Assembly: GCA_964473525.1 (NCBI GenBank)
Contig: CAYYPK010000001.1
Span: forward strand, 295,401 to 359,400
Source: GCA-2687025 sp964473525
GTDB taxonomy: Bacteria; Poribacteria; WGA-4E; GCA-2687025
Direction: 5' to 3'
DNA: 64,000 bases
How positions within the stretch are numbered: the first letter of the stretch is position 1; the number at the start of each line of letters is the position of its first letter. A model generated the notes under the pieces. The model did no database searches. It saw only the letters and a list, made by a program, of their open reading frames with translations, and had not been told where the DNA came from. Shown here piece after piece: positions 17,927-26,944 of the stretch. The position numbers and the translations under genes were made by a program.

Positions 17927-18015
17927 GGATGCGGCAGACGTTCGCCCGCCTTATTGCTGCTGCCCCTTGCGGACCGGGTGACTCAGCGCCATCTTGTAGC
18001 AACCCGGTGGCGCCC

Positions 18016-19947
18016 ATGCGGAAGCGTGTACACAAACGACGGCGAACCACGCCCGCGTCTCTCTCGGCGAGGGCGGTGGCGCTCGGCTCCCTTCTCATCC
18101 CCATCAACTGCTACTGGGTGACGCTCTGCGAGATCGTGTGGCCGACGGTGCACGCCACGGTGCTCTCGCTGTTCTTCAACGTCGTGTTCACGCTCTTCCT
18201 TCTGTGCCTGGCGAACCTGGCGTTGGGCCGCTGGGCGTCACGGAGCGCGTTGAGGTCGGACGAGTTGCTGGTCGTCTACGCGATGCTGTCCATCGGCACA
18301 TCGCTGTTCGGCCACGACATGCTGCAGATTCTCTTCCCGCTCATGAACTACGCGGGACAGTACGCGACGCCCGAGAACGACTGGGCGTCGCTCATCCACC
18401 CGCACCTGCCAGAGTGGCTGCTCGTCTCCGATCCAGCCGCGTACCGTGGCTACTACGGGGGACAGGAGAGCTTCTGGCGCGCTCCGACGCTTCTCGCGTG
18501 GGCGCGGCCACTGGCTGCGTGGGCGACGTTCATCGCCACGCTCTACGTGGTGTTCCTGTGCATCAACGCCCTCATCCGTAAGCAGTGGTCGGACAGCGAG
18601 AAGTTGGCGTACCCCATCGCGCAGTTGCCGCGCGAGATGCTGCGCATGCGCGAGTCGAGGCTGTTCCGCAACCGCTACATGTGGTGGGGACTGGGAATAG
18701 CGGCGGGGCTCGACCTCTGGAACGGCGCGGCAACGCTCTGGCCAGTCCTGCCCTTCGCTCGTCTGCGTATCGAGGTCGCTCCTCTCCTTACGACCAAGCC
18801 CTGGACCGGCATCTCGTGGCTTCCCGTGCGCGCCTACCCATTCGCCGTCGGGCTGGCGTACTTCATGCCGCTCGACCTCGCGTTCTCGACGTGGTTCTTC
18901 TACCTCTACTGGAAGGCCACCGAGGTTCTGCGGGAGGCGCTGGCGGTCGCGCGCCTGTCCGGCGCGTACCTGTCGGACCAATCGGCGGGGGCCTGGTTGG
19001 GGATCGGTCTGTTCGCGCTGTGGAAGGCCCGACGGGCGTTGGCGGCATCAGTGCGCCTGGTCAGGCAGAATGAGCGCGCGCCCGAGGAGCCCATGTCGCC
19101 ACGGTCGGCGTGGGCGGGCGTCGTCGTTGGTTCGGCGTTCCTCGTCGGTTTCATGACGCGCGCTGGCGCGCCGCTGTGGGCGTCCACGGCGTTCATGGCC
19201 GGCTACTACGTGCTGTCGTTGTCACTGACGCGGATGCGAGCCGAACTCGGGCCTCCGACCCACGACCTGTACTACGCGGGGCCGGAGCGCCTCCTGGTCT
19301 CGATGGTAGGGCCCAGACCGTTGGGGCCCAGAGGGCTGGGAGCGTTCAGCATGTTCTACTGGGCGACTCGCGACTACCGATGCCATCCCATGCCCCACCA
19401 GTTGGAGACCTACAAGCTGGCGGAGTCGACGGGCGCGTCGCGCCGCGCGCTGACGGCCGCTATGGTCATTGCGTCGGTCGTCGGCATCCTCTCCTGCTAT
19501 CTCGTGATCCTACCCCTCTTCTACCACTACGGCAGCGCGTCGCGCGTGACGGGCTACTCCGAGTACCTGGCCCGCGAGGCGTACGTCAGGCTCGAATCGT
19601 GGCTCACCCAACCTAAAGGGACCGAATGGCCCGTCATGCGGCAGGTTGGGGCAGGCTTCGGGCTGACCGTAGGTCTCATGGCGCTCCGGCAGCGATTCCT
19701 GTGGTTCCCGTTCCATCCGGTGGGCTTCGCCGTGGCCGGCAGTTGGACGATGAGCTGGATGTGGTTCTCGGTGTTCGTGAGTTGGGTGGTCAAGCTGGCC
19801 ATTCTACGCTCGGGCGGGATCGGCCTCTACCGCCGGCTCGCGCCGTTCTTCATTGGCCTGGCGCTTGGTCAGTTCCTCGTCGGCGGGGCGTGGACCATTG
19901 TAGGCAACGCGCTGGGGAAACGCGTCTACGGCTTCTTCGTCGGCTAG
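18016..19947 (+). CDS. large polytopic membrane protein, DUF6785/DUF6784 type
   Basis: A 643-residue protein with roughly 14 hydrophobic helices. It opens with basic MRKRVHKRRR and a helix containing PINCYWVTLCEIVW. It has the elements I know from the DUF6785/DUF6784 pair: an extracytoplasmic segment after ENDWASLIHPHLPEW, a basic QWSDSEKLAYPIAQLPREML loop, RMRAELGPPTHDLYY and CHPMPHQLETYKLAE. A paralog lies at 58393-60309 with the same landmarks. The overall form resembles oligopeptide-transporter-like permeases, so transport is plausible but unproven. ATG 18016 is chosen because it begins just before the first helix; the frame is open to 17791 through the methyltransferase gene. An intrinsic terminator follows at 19965. 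Confidence 0.75.
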   Translation: MRKRVHKRRRTTPASLSARAVALGSLLIPINCYWVTLCEIVWPTVHATVLSLFFNVVFTLFLLCLANLALGRWASRSALRSDELLVVYAMLSIGTSLFGHDMLQILFPLMNYAGQYATPENDWASLIHPHLPEWLLVSDPAAYRGYYGGQESFWRAPTLLAWARPLAAWATFIATLYVVFLCINALIRKQWSDSEKLAYPIAQLPREMLRMRESRLFRNRYMWWGLGIAAGLDLWNGAATLWPVLPFARLRIEVAPLLTTKPWTGISWLPVRAYPFAVGLAYFMPLDLAFSTWFFYLYWKATEVLREALAVARLSGAYLSDQSAGAWLGIGLFALWKARRALAASVRLVRQNERAPEEPMSPRSAWAGVVVGSAFLVGFMTRAGAPLWASTAFMAGYYVLSLSLTRMRAELGPPTHDLYYAGPERLLVSMVGPRPLGPRGLGAFSMFYWATRDYRCHPMPHQLETYKLAESTGASRRALTAAMVIASVVGILSCYLVILPLFYHYGSASRVTGYSEYLAREAYVRLESWLTQPKGTEWPVMRQVGAGFGLTVGLMALRQRFLWFPFHPVGFAVAGSWTMSWMWFSVFVSWVVKLAILRSGGIGLYRRLAPFFIGLALGQFLVGGAWTIVGNALGKRVYGFFVG

Positions 19948-19964
19948 ATCGCCTAAAGAAAAAC

Positions 19965-19985
19965 AGCCCCGACATCGCCGGGGCT
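19965..19985 (-). terminator. intrinsic terminator between convergent genes
   Basis: AGCCCCG (19965-19971) and CGGGGCT (19979-19985) form a 7-bp stem around a 7-base loop. On the minus strand it is followed by GTTTTTCTTT, a proper U tract, so it terminates the gene ending at 20158 and may also act weakly on the plus strand. Confidence 0.75.
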
Positions 19986-20157
19986 TCTGGGTGGTATCGT
20001 TCGGATATGCGGTAGATCGCTCACGGAGACGCAACGCGTCCCGCTGAGACCGAGAGCATCATACCACGTGGATGTTTGGCGATATGTCCGGCAAAGCCTG
20101 ATTTACGCGCGGCCGGTGTCGGGTAAAGTGGGCGGGCGAGCCGGCTTTCCCGCAACG

Positions 20158-20724
20158 CTAGTCCCTCTTGCGCAGAATCAGGAGATGGTGCGGTGGCGTG
20201 TCCGCCGCAGCGCCCGTTGACGGCACAAGCGTCACGAGGTCGTACCCGTCGCGGTGCGCTTGGTTGAGCAGATCCTGGAGGCTCGCCGCCGTGGTCTCGG
20301 CCACCGGCACAGGCAGGACGAGGTACGGGCCGGCCTCCACGCCTTCGCCTGGCCCGCCATCCCGAGCACGCATCTTGACAGCAACCGGCGAGGTGGCGCC
20401 GCTGACGACCGCGACCTGCAGATTCGTGCGCGGCTTGTACCCGTCAGCGCGGACGTTGATCTCATACATGCCTGGCGCGAGCTCCGCAAACTCGAACTCG
20501 CCTTCCGGCCCCGTGACCTGTCGGCGGCCGCCACCAGGCCACTGGACCGTCACGGCCGCTCCCGCGATGGGCTTCTCGCCCCTGATCGACGTGAGTTCGC
20601 CCTTGATCCCGCCGGGCGCCCCGCCCACGGGCGCCTGCGCCGTCACCAACTGAGCCCCTCCCACGGCTATGCCAGCGACCACGAGCACCACGAGGCTGTA
20701 TCGGATTGCACCGTGCGTAAGCAT
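20158..20724 (-). CDS. secreted protein with a carboxypeptidase-regulatory-like beta-sandwich domain
   Basis: A 188-residue protein with a signal peptide (MLTHGAIRYSLVVLVVAGIAVGG, cleavage near TAQA). Residues about 40-110 form a CarboxypepD_reg-like/transthyretin-fold repeat: GIKGELTS, PIAGAAVTVQ, VTGPEGEFEFAELAPGMYEINVRADGYK. The C-terminal part (LLNQAHRDGYDLVTLVPSTG, HHLLILRKR) looks like a DUF4177-type mini-domain, which is usual for small accessory proteins. Function unknown. It carries no GK-W-LK tag. GGAG lies close upstream of the ATG at 20724. Confidence 0.7.
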   Translation of the reverse strand: MLTHGAIRYSLVVLVVAGIAVGGAQLVTAQAPVGGAPGGIKGELTSIRGEKPIAGAAVTVQWPGGGRRQVTGPEGEFEFAELAPGMYEINVRADGYKPRTNLQVAVVSGATSPVAVKMRARDGGPGEGVEAGPYLVLPVPVAETTAASLQDLLNQAHRDGYDLVTLVPSTGAAADTPPHHLLILRKRD

Positions 20725-20842
20725 CTCCAGCTCCCTCAGGGTGGTGATGACGATACTGTGGCGTAGTATGTCGTTTGCAGGCGGTGGGCGCAAGAAGTCC
20801 GTTGCGGCCGGCTACGTGTGCCGTCGATTTGCCATGCCCACC

Positions 20843-21646
20843 TCAGCCCCTAGGGCCGAACCCGCCGTCCGCCCACTCTTTGGTCGCAGGCGTCCACTGG
20901 CTGTAGAACCGGCGCAGAGCCGGCTCCTCGTGCTTCGCGAGACGCTCTGGAATGAGCACCCAATTCGTGAGCGCTGGGCTGGTCTCCATGCTGTAGTACG
21001 TGTGCTGGGTCCGCCTACCCGCGTCGGTGGTTCCGGCCAGCCGCGTGTGCAGCGTGGCGATGTTATAGATGATGCCGGTGCCAGCGGGGCCGCGGAGCGG
21101 CACCATCTGGAAGTCGTCGCCCTTCTTCTCACGCGCCTCCTCAATGCTCTCGCAGTGGAGGCTGTCCGGCACCACGGCGAAGCACGGCGTGTCCTCGGTA
21201 ACGTCGGTCAGATAGTGGATGGAGCAACCGTAGCGGCAGTTGTATGCATGGTCGGGATCCCAGTTCTCCCGAGTGACCTGCGGCCGATCCTGGTGCCACC
21301 CCATGCCCACGTCTGTCCCAGTGCCGTCGACGGCGTGCCGGAAGTCGAACTGCGCGAAGCGGATGTCGTCTCCCAGGATGGTTCTGAGCAGCGGATAGGT
21401 GGCGTAGCCCTGCACGAACCGGTCCAGCTCGGGATGATCGACGAGGATTTGCCCGTGGTCGCGTAGCGGTCGCTTCTCCACGCCCCACTCGTCAGGGCGC
21501 TCCGCCTGGGAGCGGTCCATGAAGTCGTTGAGGTACTTCACGTCCTCGTCGCGCATCGACTTCTCGATCACGGCGAAGCCGTTCGCCTTGAAGTAACTGA
21601 GGATGTCGTCCTCTTGGTCAGCCGTGAACGTCGGGTAGTCCGCCAT
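20843..21646 (-). CDS. phytanoyl-CoA dioxygenase (PhyH) family protein
   Basis: A 267-residue Fe(II)/2-oxoglutarate-dependent oxygenase. The iron ligands are H118 and D120 (GWHQDRP) and distal H200 (ATLHTRLAG), and the 2-oxoglutarate Arg is in the GRRTQHTYY segment. The N-terminal YFKANGFAVIEKSM is the usual PhyH opening (a variant of the family's F-x-x-x-G-F/Y-x-x-x). Bacterial members hydroxylate diverse small molecules including quaternary amines and secondary metabolites; the substrate is not predictable. The start at 21646 follows AGGAGG with a slightly long spacer; an upstream frame extension to 21805 lacks protein character. Confidence 0.85.
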   Translation of the reverse strand: MADYPTFTADQEDDILSYFKANGFAVIEKSMRDEDVKYLNDFMDRSQAERPDEWGVEKRPLRDHGQILVDHPELDRFVQGYATYPLLRTILGDDIRFAQFDFRHAVDGTGTDVGMGWHQDRPQVTRENWDPDHAYNCRYGCSIHYLTDVTEDTPCFAVVPDSLHCESIEEAREKKGDDFQMVPLRGPAGTGIIYNIATLHTRLAGTTDAGRRTQHTYYSMETSPALTNWVLIPERLAKHEEPALRRFYSQWTPATKEWADGGFGPRG

Positions 21647-21879
21647 GGGCCTACGCGTCCTCCTGTATGCAGCGGTGTGCGGCCTCTCCAGCGCCGCCGC
21701 CGGGCATCGTACAGGATGGGCGTCGCGGTAGGAAGCTCGTCGCGCGCCCGCGCTCCGGCGGGCGCGTCCTTCGACGGGCGCCTCGGCATTGCGCCGCGCG
21801 CCCAATAGGACTACCTTTCACGTAGGTGGGACCGGGCCCGGGATGAGGAATCTCAAGCACAGACAGGAGCGACTGTACG

Positions 21880-22623
21880 ATGCGAAAGCTAAGCAGCCTT
21901 GCCGGAGCGTTGGCGCTGGGCGTATCGGCATGGACCGCGACCTCCGCGACCGCGCAGTGCGTCGATCTGGACGCGGCAGCGATAGACGTGCCGTCTACGA
22001 CCACCGTGGACGCGGACCCCAACGCCGTATACCTGTCGGTGGTCGGTGGCGACTCGCCGACGCCGAACGACTGTGGCCTGAATCCGTCGAACGACGGAGC
22101 CGAGTGGATGGGCTGGGGCGGCCCGCTCGATACCGACAACGCGTCCATCGGCGAAGGCGCTGGCACGCGGAACTTCGTCACTATCGGTGGGATGCGCTAT
22201 GCCCGCGGTATCGGCACGCACTCCGACGCGACGTTCGTGTTCGACATCTCCGGCGGAGAATACAAGAGGTTCACGGCCTTCGTCGGGATGGACGACGAGA
22301 AGGACGCGGGCGCGGCTGGCGCGGGTGACTCGTGTGGCTTCGGCGGCACGTCCGAATTCACCGTCAGCGTCGATGGCGTTGTGCAGTTCGAGTCCGGCCT
22401 CGTGACCGGCATGAGTGGCGCGGACAATGTGGCCCCCGTGCCGGTCGACGTCGATGTCGCGGGCGCGAGCGAGCTGACGATCGAGATCCGCGGCGGCGAC
22501 GACGGCATCGGTTGCGACCACGCCGCGATCGGAGACCCGAAGTTGCTCACGGCCGACACTACGGCCGTCGACCCCGCCGGGAAGACGGCGGTGACGTGGT
22601 CCGAGCTGAAGGCCCGCCGTTAG
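21880..22623 (+). CDS. secreted NPCBM-domain carbohydrate-binding-like protein with tag (copy 1)
   Basis: A 247-residue protein with a signal peptide ending near TSATA. The rest is a single NPCBM/NEW2 jelly-roll: NFVTIGGMRYARGIGTHSDA, then FTAFVGMDDEKDA, FTVSVDGVVQFESG and CDHAAIGDPKLL. These are the standard strands of the domain found attached to glycoside hydrolases. No catalytic module is present, so it may bind sugar or a polymer by itself. It ends TAVDPAGKTAVTWSELKARR, the shared tag. CAGGAGCGA precedes the ATG. The next gene is a close paralog in tandem. A hairpin follows at 22642. Confidence 0.85.
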   Translation: MRKLSSLAGALALGVSAWTATSATAQCVDLDAAAIDVPSTTTVDADPNAVYLSVVGGDSPTPNDCGLNPSNDGAEWMGWGGPLDTDNASIGEGAGTRNFVTIGGMRYARGIGTHSDATFVFDISGGEYKRFTAFVGMDDEKDAGAAGAGDSCGFGGTSEFTVSVDGVVQFESGLVTGMSGADNVAPVPVDVDVAGASELTIEIRGGDDGIGCDHAAIGDPKLLTADTTAVDPAGKTAVTWSELKARR

Positions 22624-22641
22624 GACCGTAGGCGTGCGGAT

Positions 22642-22671
22642 GCCGCCCATCGCAAAGCGCGGATGGGCGGC
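22642..22671 (+). terminator. perfect 10-bp hairpin after the first NPCBM gene
   Basis: GCCGCCCATC (22642-22651) pairs perfectly with GATGGGCGGC (22662-22671) around a 10-base loop, 18 bases past the stop. No U tract follows. Confidence 0.55.
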
Positions 22672-22784
22672 GCCTCCGCCGGCGCCGTAACCCCACTAGC
22701 GGGCGCCGCGTTGGCCCGAGCGTCGCGCGAATCGTAGAATGTAGGTGTTCGCGTGCACGCAACCACCGACAAGGAAATTGCCGA

Positions 22785-23534
22785 ATGTATAAGAATATAG
22801 CCCCTGTCATCGCCGCGCTGCTCCTGGGCGGGGCATCCCTCGCACAGGCCGCGAATCCGGAATGCGTGAACCTGGAGGCCGCGGCCAAGGAAGTGCCCTT
22901 CGAGGAGGAGATCCTGGAGGACACCCGCACAGGTGTCGCCTACCTGAGTCTCATCGGTGGGTCGGACGCCAAGGCGAACGACTGCGGTCTGAACCCCAAC
23001 AACGACGCCGGACAGTGGACCGGCTGGGGAGGTCCGCTGGACACGGACAACGCGTCCATCGGCGAGGGCGTTGGCACCCGCAACTTCATCACGATCGGCG
23101 GTACCCGGTTCGAGCGCGGAATCGGCACGCACGCCCTGGCGACCTACATCTTCGACATCTCGGGCGACAGCTACAAGAAGTTCGAGGGCTACGTCGGGAT
23201 GGACGACGAGAAGGACGCGGGCGCGGCTGGCGCAGGCGACTCGTGCGGCTTCGGCGGCACGTGCGAATTCACGATCAGCGTGGACGGCAGCGTTGAGTTC
23301 GAGTCGGGCTTCGTCTCCGGTATGGACGGCGCCGACAACGTCCCAGCGATATTCGTCGAGATCAACCTGTCCAGCGCGAAGGAACTCATGATCGAAATCG
23401 GTGACGGTGGCGATGGCATCGGCTGTGACCACGCCGGCATCGGCGACGCCAAGCTACTGACGGGCGCCGCGTTGGCGGTGGACGCTGCCAGCAAGGCGAC
23501 GACGACGTGGGGTGAGCTGAAGACCCGTCTGTAG
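22785..23534 (+). CDS. secreted NPCBM-domain carbohydrate-binding-like protein with tag (copy 2)
   Basis: A 249-residue paralog of the preceding gene. The signal peptide is MYKNIAPVIAALLLGGASLA, cleaved near AQA. The NPCBM core is nearly the same (NFITIGGTRFERGIGTHALA, EGYVGMDDEKDAGAAGAGD, CEFTISVDGSVEFESG, CDHAGIGDAKLL). It ends LAVDAASKATTTWGELKTRL, in which the usual Gly before Lys is Ser, so the tag tolerates change there. AAGGA lies upstream of the ATG. A strong hairpin follows. The pair arose by tandem duplication; the leader peptides have diverged more than the domain. Confidence 0.85.
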   Translation: MYKNIAPVIAALLLGGASLAQAANPECVNLEAAAKEVPFEEEILEDTRTGVAYLSLIGGSDAKANDCGLNPNNDAGQWTGWGGPLDTDNASIGEGVGTRNFITIGGTRFERGIGTHALATYIFDISGDSYKKFEGYVGMDDEKDAGAAGAGDSCGFGGTCEFTISVDGSVEFESGFVSGMDGADNVPAIFVEINLSSAKELMIEIGDGGDGIGCDHAGIGDAKLLTGAALAVDAASKATTTWGELKTRL

Positions 23535-23560
23535 ACTCTCGCCGTTCGTCCTCCGCTCAG

Positions 23561-23593
23561 AGCGCCCCCGGGTGAAGCGTTCCCGGGGGCGCT
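23561..23593 (+). terminator. strong 12-bp terminator hairpin
   Basis: AGCGCCCCCGGG (23561-23572) pairs perfectly with CCCGGGGGCGCT (23582-23593) around a 9-base loop; a short TTG follows. It lies 27 bases past the stop of the second NPCBM gene. Confidence 0.65.
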
Positions 23594-23651
23594 TTGCGCT
23601 GTCACGCGCGGCCGGCGCCCGTCGGGCCGCGCGCGTACCTGGGGAGCCGCC

Positions 23652-24620
23652 GTGACGCGTGCTGATCCTCTCGACACCTCGCCCTGGCTCCTTCCGGGCT
23701 GGGACGCCACGGCCGAGGCCTGGATTCGCGAAGCCGCCGAAGCCGCCGGCCTTCGCGTGCTCGGCCCCATCGAGGAAGTCCGACGCTGGTGCCTCGCCTG
23801 CGTGCTGAGCGTCCCGACGGACGGAGGGAGGCTGTATTTCAAGCAACCCGCCGACCTGCCTGTGTTCGCGGACGAGCCTCGGCTGACACGGGAACTCGCG
23901 CGTCTCTACCCGGACGTCCTGCCGGAGGTCGTGGCGATCGACGCGGATAGCGGATGGCTGCTGACGATGGACTGTACAGGCGGCCCCGACGCCGACCCAG
24001 CCCCGGACGACGACGGTCTGACGCTACTTGCCGCCCACGCCGCGCTACAGGCGCGGTCGGTCCCTGACGTGGCAGCGCTGCGGACCGCAGGCTGTCCAGC
24101 GCGGCCTGTCGCCGACCTCCCGCGACGCTACCTGTCTTGCCTTCACGACGACCGCATGATGGCGTTGCTACCCGACGACATCGCCGCTGGCCTGGTCGCC
24201 GCTCAACCTGCCGTTCAGGCCGCGTGCGACGCGCTGGCGGCATCCGCGCTTCCCGACGCCCTGACGCACGGGGATCTCTCCGTGGACAACGCGGCATGGG
24301 TCGACGGCACGTACCGGATCTTCGACTGGACCGACGCTTGCCTGACACACCCCTCGATGGACAGCATGGACGCCTACGGGATGGAACCCGGCCCAGAGCG
24401 AGATTCGGCCATCGCCGCGGCAATCGCGCCGTGGCGCGAATACGAATCTGATGTTCGCCTGCGTGAAGCCTGGGAGGCAGCGGAACTAGCCGCCTGCGCG
24501 CACCGCTTCTGCACGTACCACGGCATCACAGCCGGCCTCCCATCCGCCGTTCGGCACGAGCATATAGACGGCTATCGTGGCATGGCGGCCATCATGGCGG
24601 GCGCCTCTACACCCGCCTGA
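23652..24620 (+). CDS. aminoglycoside phosphotransferase/choline-kinase-like enzyme
   Basis: A 322-residue small-molecule kinase-like protein. The Brenner motif is LTHGDLSVDN (H206, D208, N213) and the Mg-binding Asp is in IFDWTDA (D225). The N lobe carries a plausible nucleotide Lys in LYFKQP. Family members phosphorylate hydroxyls of sugars, choline or antibiotics. The substrate is unknown, and the late helices with HRFCTYHGI are not diagnostic. It starts at GTG 23652 after GGGGAGCC. It stands alone. Confidence 0.75.
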   Translation: MTRADPLDTSPWLLPGWDATAEAWIREAAEAAGLRVLGPIEEVRRWCLACVLSVPTDGGRLYFKQPADLPVFADEPRLTRELARLYPDVLPEVVAIDADSGWLLTMDCTGGPDADPAPDDDGLTLLAAHAALQARSVPDVAALRTAGCPARPVADLPRRYLSCLHDDRMMALLPDDIAAGLVAAQPAVQAACDALAASALPDALTHGDLSVDNAAWVDGTYRIFDWTDACLTHPSMDSMDAYGMEPGPERDSAIAAAIAPWREYESDVRLREAWEAAELAACAHRFCTYHGITAGLPSAVRHEHIDGYRGMAAIMAGASTPA

Positions 24621-25082
24621 CAAGCGGGCTTCGCGCATCCAGAACGTCGGTCAGGCAGGCGCGGAAGCCGCCAATCGAGCCGCGCTCCACGAGCCCCTCG
24701 CCGCAAGCTCCATCGCCGCCGTACGAGCCGTTCTCCCGGGCCGCAGCGCTGGTCGTGGGCCGCCGCTGGTGGCGCGGAAATGCGGTCCTTCAGTGACGCC
24801 GCCGGCTCGCAAGGGGCTATATCACTGCAACTAGCCAGCCTGGTCGCGCCGTATGTCATGTACGACCGGCGATACCGCGCGCTACGCGCGAGCGCCGGCG
24901 CGTGGCGGGATACGCCCTCTGCCAGGCGTCTCGGGAGCGGAGACATTGCCAGCCCGCGGCCGAGACGCGGCGTGCGACAGAACGAGTCGCGCGGCGCCAT
25001 GCAGCCCGGCATCATGGAGATCGTCGGGTCGGGACAACTGTCCAACCAGGCTACGGCACTCATACGACGAGGGATCACCGAC
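24621..25082. other. 462-base stretch without a supported gene
   Basis: The reading frames here are shadows with no ribosome binding site or recognisable composition. One GC-rich hairpin is seen near 24867-24899 (CCGGCG-..-CGCCGG enclosing CGCGC/GCGCG). The stretch must include the promoter of the HU gene. I see no RNA family. Confidence 0.4.
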
Positions 25083-25358
25083 GTGAACAGACAGGACTTG
25101 ATCGACAAGATCGCAGACGCGACCGGGCTGACCAAAAAGGGCAGCGGCGACGCCCTGGACGCGACTCTCAACGCGATCTCTGACGCGCTCGCGGCCGGCG
25201 ACAAGGTCAGCCTAGTCGGCTTCGGCACGTTCGAGGCGCGGGAACGCGCGGCGCGCGACGGCTTCAACCCGCAGACGGGCGAGAAGATCAAAATCGCCGC
25301 CAAGACCGTGCCGGCGTTCCGTCCAGGCGCGGGGCTGCGCGCGAAGGTGGACGGCTAG
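25083..25358 (+). CDS. HU/IHF-type DNA-binding protein
   Basis: A 91-residue nucleoid protein of normal length. It starts at GTG 25083 with GAGGGA upstream; the frame is open to 24780, but HU homology begins exactly here. It has the N-terminal helices (NRQDLIDKIADATGLTKKGS), the dimer core (ALAAGDKVSLVGFGTFEARERAARDGFNP) and the beta-arm segment with TGEKIKIAAKTVPAFRPG, where the usual arm tip RNPxTG is FNPQTG and the Pro that intercalates into DNA is in the expected position. It bends DNA non-specifically. It is a solitary gene. Confidence 0.92.
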   Translation: MNRQDLIDKIADATGLTKKGSGDALDATLNAISDALAAGDKVSLVGFGTFEARERAARDGFNPQTGEKIKIAAKTVPAFRPGAGLRAKVDG

Positions 25359-25457
25359 CCGCCGGCCGCCAGCGACGGACATCACGACTCTCGGACGAGG
25401 CCGACTGCCGCAAGGTAGCCGGCTTCGTCGCGTACGGATGCCGACACGCCGCCTCGG

Positions 25458-26489
25458 CTACCGCGCGATGTCCGCCCGCGGAAGGCGCTTGTCCATGAAG
25501 GGGAACAGCGGGAACGGCTGCGTGGGTAGCGTCTGATACCAGTACGCGGTCGAGGAGTAGTCGTCCTGACGGTCGTTCGCATGGCCGTGCTCGATGCTCA
25601 CGCGGATGGACTGTTCAAAGATGATCGGATCCAGGACGTGGTACCGGTACACCGTGATGCGCTCGTTAAGTCCGTTGTGTTCCCCAGCGTGGTACGAGAC
25701 GCCGTGGAACGGGAACGCATTCTGCGGCTGCGAACCCCACGCCTGCGAGAAGTAGTCCTCGGAGCCCGTGCCGTGCAAGTCAGGCGGCCACTTGTGTCCG
25801 TCGATCATCACCATATCGTCGCCCTCGCCCCACCAGCCGCCGTGCAGGTTGTGGACGCTGATGTTGCAGCCGACGTAGTGGCCCTTCCCCGAGGCTTCGA
25901 GAATGAGGTAGTTGTCCTTGTCCGACAGGTTGACGTCTGGATCGGCGTCAGCGTCTCGCACGGGCGCTGGACACGGATCCTCGCGGCGCCACAGCGAGTG
26001 GAAGCGGAGCTCGTCGTCGTCGATGGCGTCCATCTCGTCGTAGTCGATGTAGAAGTAGAACGAGCGAATCGGCGTCTCGCTGTGGTTGATAATGTCGATG
26101 CGCGCGCCGTCGGAGAACGGCATAGGAAACCAGCAGTTCATCCCTGCGTTGAGGTCGTTGCCTTCATTCGCGGACATATCCAACACTGCGGACGAGTAGG
26201 ACGCCACGCGGGCGTGGCCGACGCCGAAGAAATCGCCGAGGGGAACCTCGACGCTCGGGTGGGTCTGCCCGTCCCAGTACATGCGTAGCATGGACTTCCG
26301 CAGGTAAAGCCGATCCTCGGACGAGACGGTCATCCAAATGTGCCGGATGACTCCCGCGCCGGCGATCCCGGCGATCTCCATGGTTTCGCCGGGCGGCACT
26401 TCCCAGGAGTCACGGTTCTTCCCGGACGTATCCCAACTCGACACTCGCTTCGTGCGCCCTGTACGCGAGCGGCTCAGCGTGTCCAGCAT
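25458..26489 (-). CDS. DUF2961/GH172-family glycosidase-like protein
   Basis: A 343-residue protein of the DUF2961 family, now known as GH172, whose characterised members act on D-fructofuranosides and D-arabinofuranosides. Family landmarks present are the IAGAGVIRHIW start, the VPLGDFFGVGH segment, MNCWFPMPF, GGWWGEGDDMVMIDG and DLHGTGSEDYFSQAWG. Length is typical of the catalytic domain. There is no signal peptide, so it may be cytoplasmic. ATG 26489 is chosen because AAGGAACGACCGC precedes it; the frame is open to 26579. It faces a small membrane protein gene across a promoter region with an inverted repeat. Confidence 0.85.
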   Translation of the reverse strand: MLDTLSRSRTGRTKRVSSWDTSGKNRDSWEVPPGETMEIAGIAGAGVIRHIWMTVSSEDRLYLRKSMLRMYWDGQTHPSVEVPLGDFFGVGHARVASYSSAVLDMSANEGNDLNAGMNCWFPMPFSDGARIDIINHSETPIRSFYFYIDYDEMDAIDDDELRFHSLWRREDPCPAPVRDADADPDVNLSDKDNYLILEASGKGHYVGCNISVHNLHGGWWGEGDDMVMIDGHKWPPDLHGTGSEDYFSQAWGSQPQNAFPFHGVSYHAGEHNGLNERITVYRYHVLDPIIFEQSIRVSIEHGHANDRQDDYSSTAYWYQTLPTQPFPLFPFMDKRLPRADIAR

Positions 26490-26610
26490 TGCGGTCGTTC
26501 CTTCCACGTGCTCGACGTTGGCTCCGTAGCCGGCTGCCGTTACGACGCACGGAAGGCCGGACTCCGGGCGTTGCTTCAATTGTCCCTCGCGTGTCCATAC
26601 CGCGTATGCC

Positions 26611-26677
26611 AGGCGTATCCCGTCACTTTTGGCTTGCGCGTAGGTGTTTTCCTGGTTAGTATGTAGGGGATACGCCT
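26611..26677. repeat. 11-bp inverted repeat flanking a promoter
   Basis: AGGCGTATCCC (26611-26621) and GGGATACGCCT (26667-26677) are exact inverted copies. They bracket the predicted promoter at 26634-26662, so they could be paired operator sites or a stem in the leader RNA. Confidence 0.45.
26634..26662 (+). promoter_or_regulatory. sigma-70-like promoter for the small membrane protein
   Basis: TTGCGC and TAGTAT are separated by exactly 17 bases, 89 bases before the start at 26751. The match to consensus is only moderate. Confidence 0.35.
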
Positions 26678-26750
26678 TACAGAGTGCGTGCGATACCCTT
26701 CGCGTTCGTCAGCCCGTGGGGACGGGGTGGCCAGACTCAGGAGAGATCGG

Positions 26751-26879
26751 ATGCCAAAGCTCATCGGCTTCGCGCTGGCCTCTGCCACGATAGTGATCTT
26801 CACCATCGCGATGGTCTACGACGTGTATATCAAGGGATCGAGCAGCCCGAGCGGCGCACGGAGCGATGGTTCAGCGTAG
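26751..26879 (+). CDS. 42-residue single-helix membrane protein
   Basis: A very short gene with an excellent ribosome binding site (CAGGAGAG, seven bases before the ATG). It encodes MPKLIGFALASATIVIFTIA, continuing as a single transmembrane helix, then a short polar tail YIKGSSSPSGARSDGSA. No known family. The helix plus flexible Ser/Gly tail is what one expects of a small membrane-associated regulator or subunit. It stands alone, preceded by a promoter-like element bracketed by an inverted repeat. It could be a chance frame, but the binding site and helix argue for a real gene. Confidence 0.6.
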   Translation: MPKLIGFALASATIVIFTIAMVYDVYIKGSSSPSGARSDGSA

Positions 26880-26944
26880 CGCGTCCGGTCGCCGGCTCCG
26901 GCCGCGGACCACACCGATTCGCCCACCTGCGGGCGGGTGAACCC

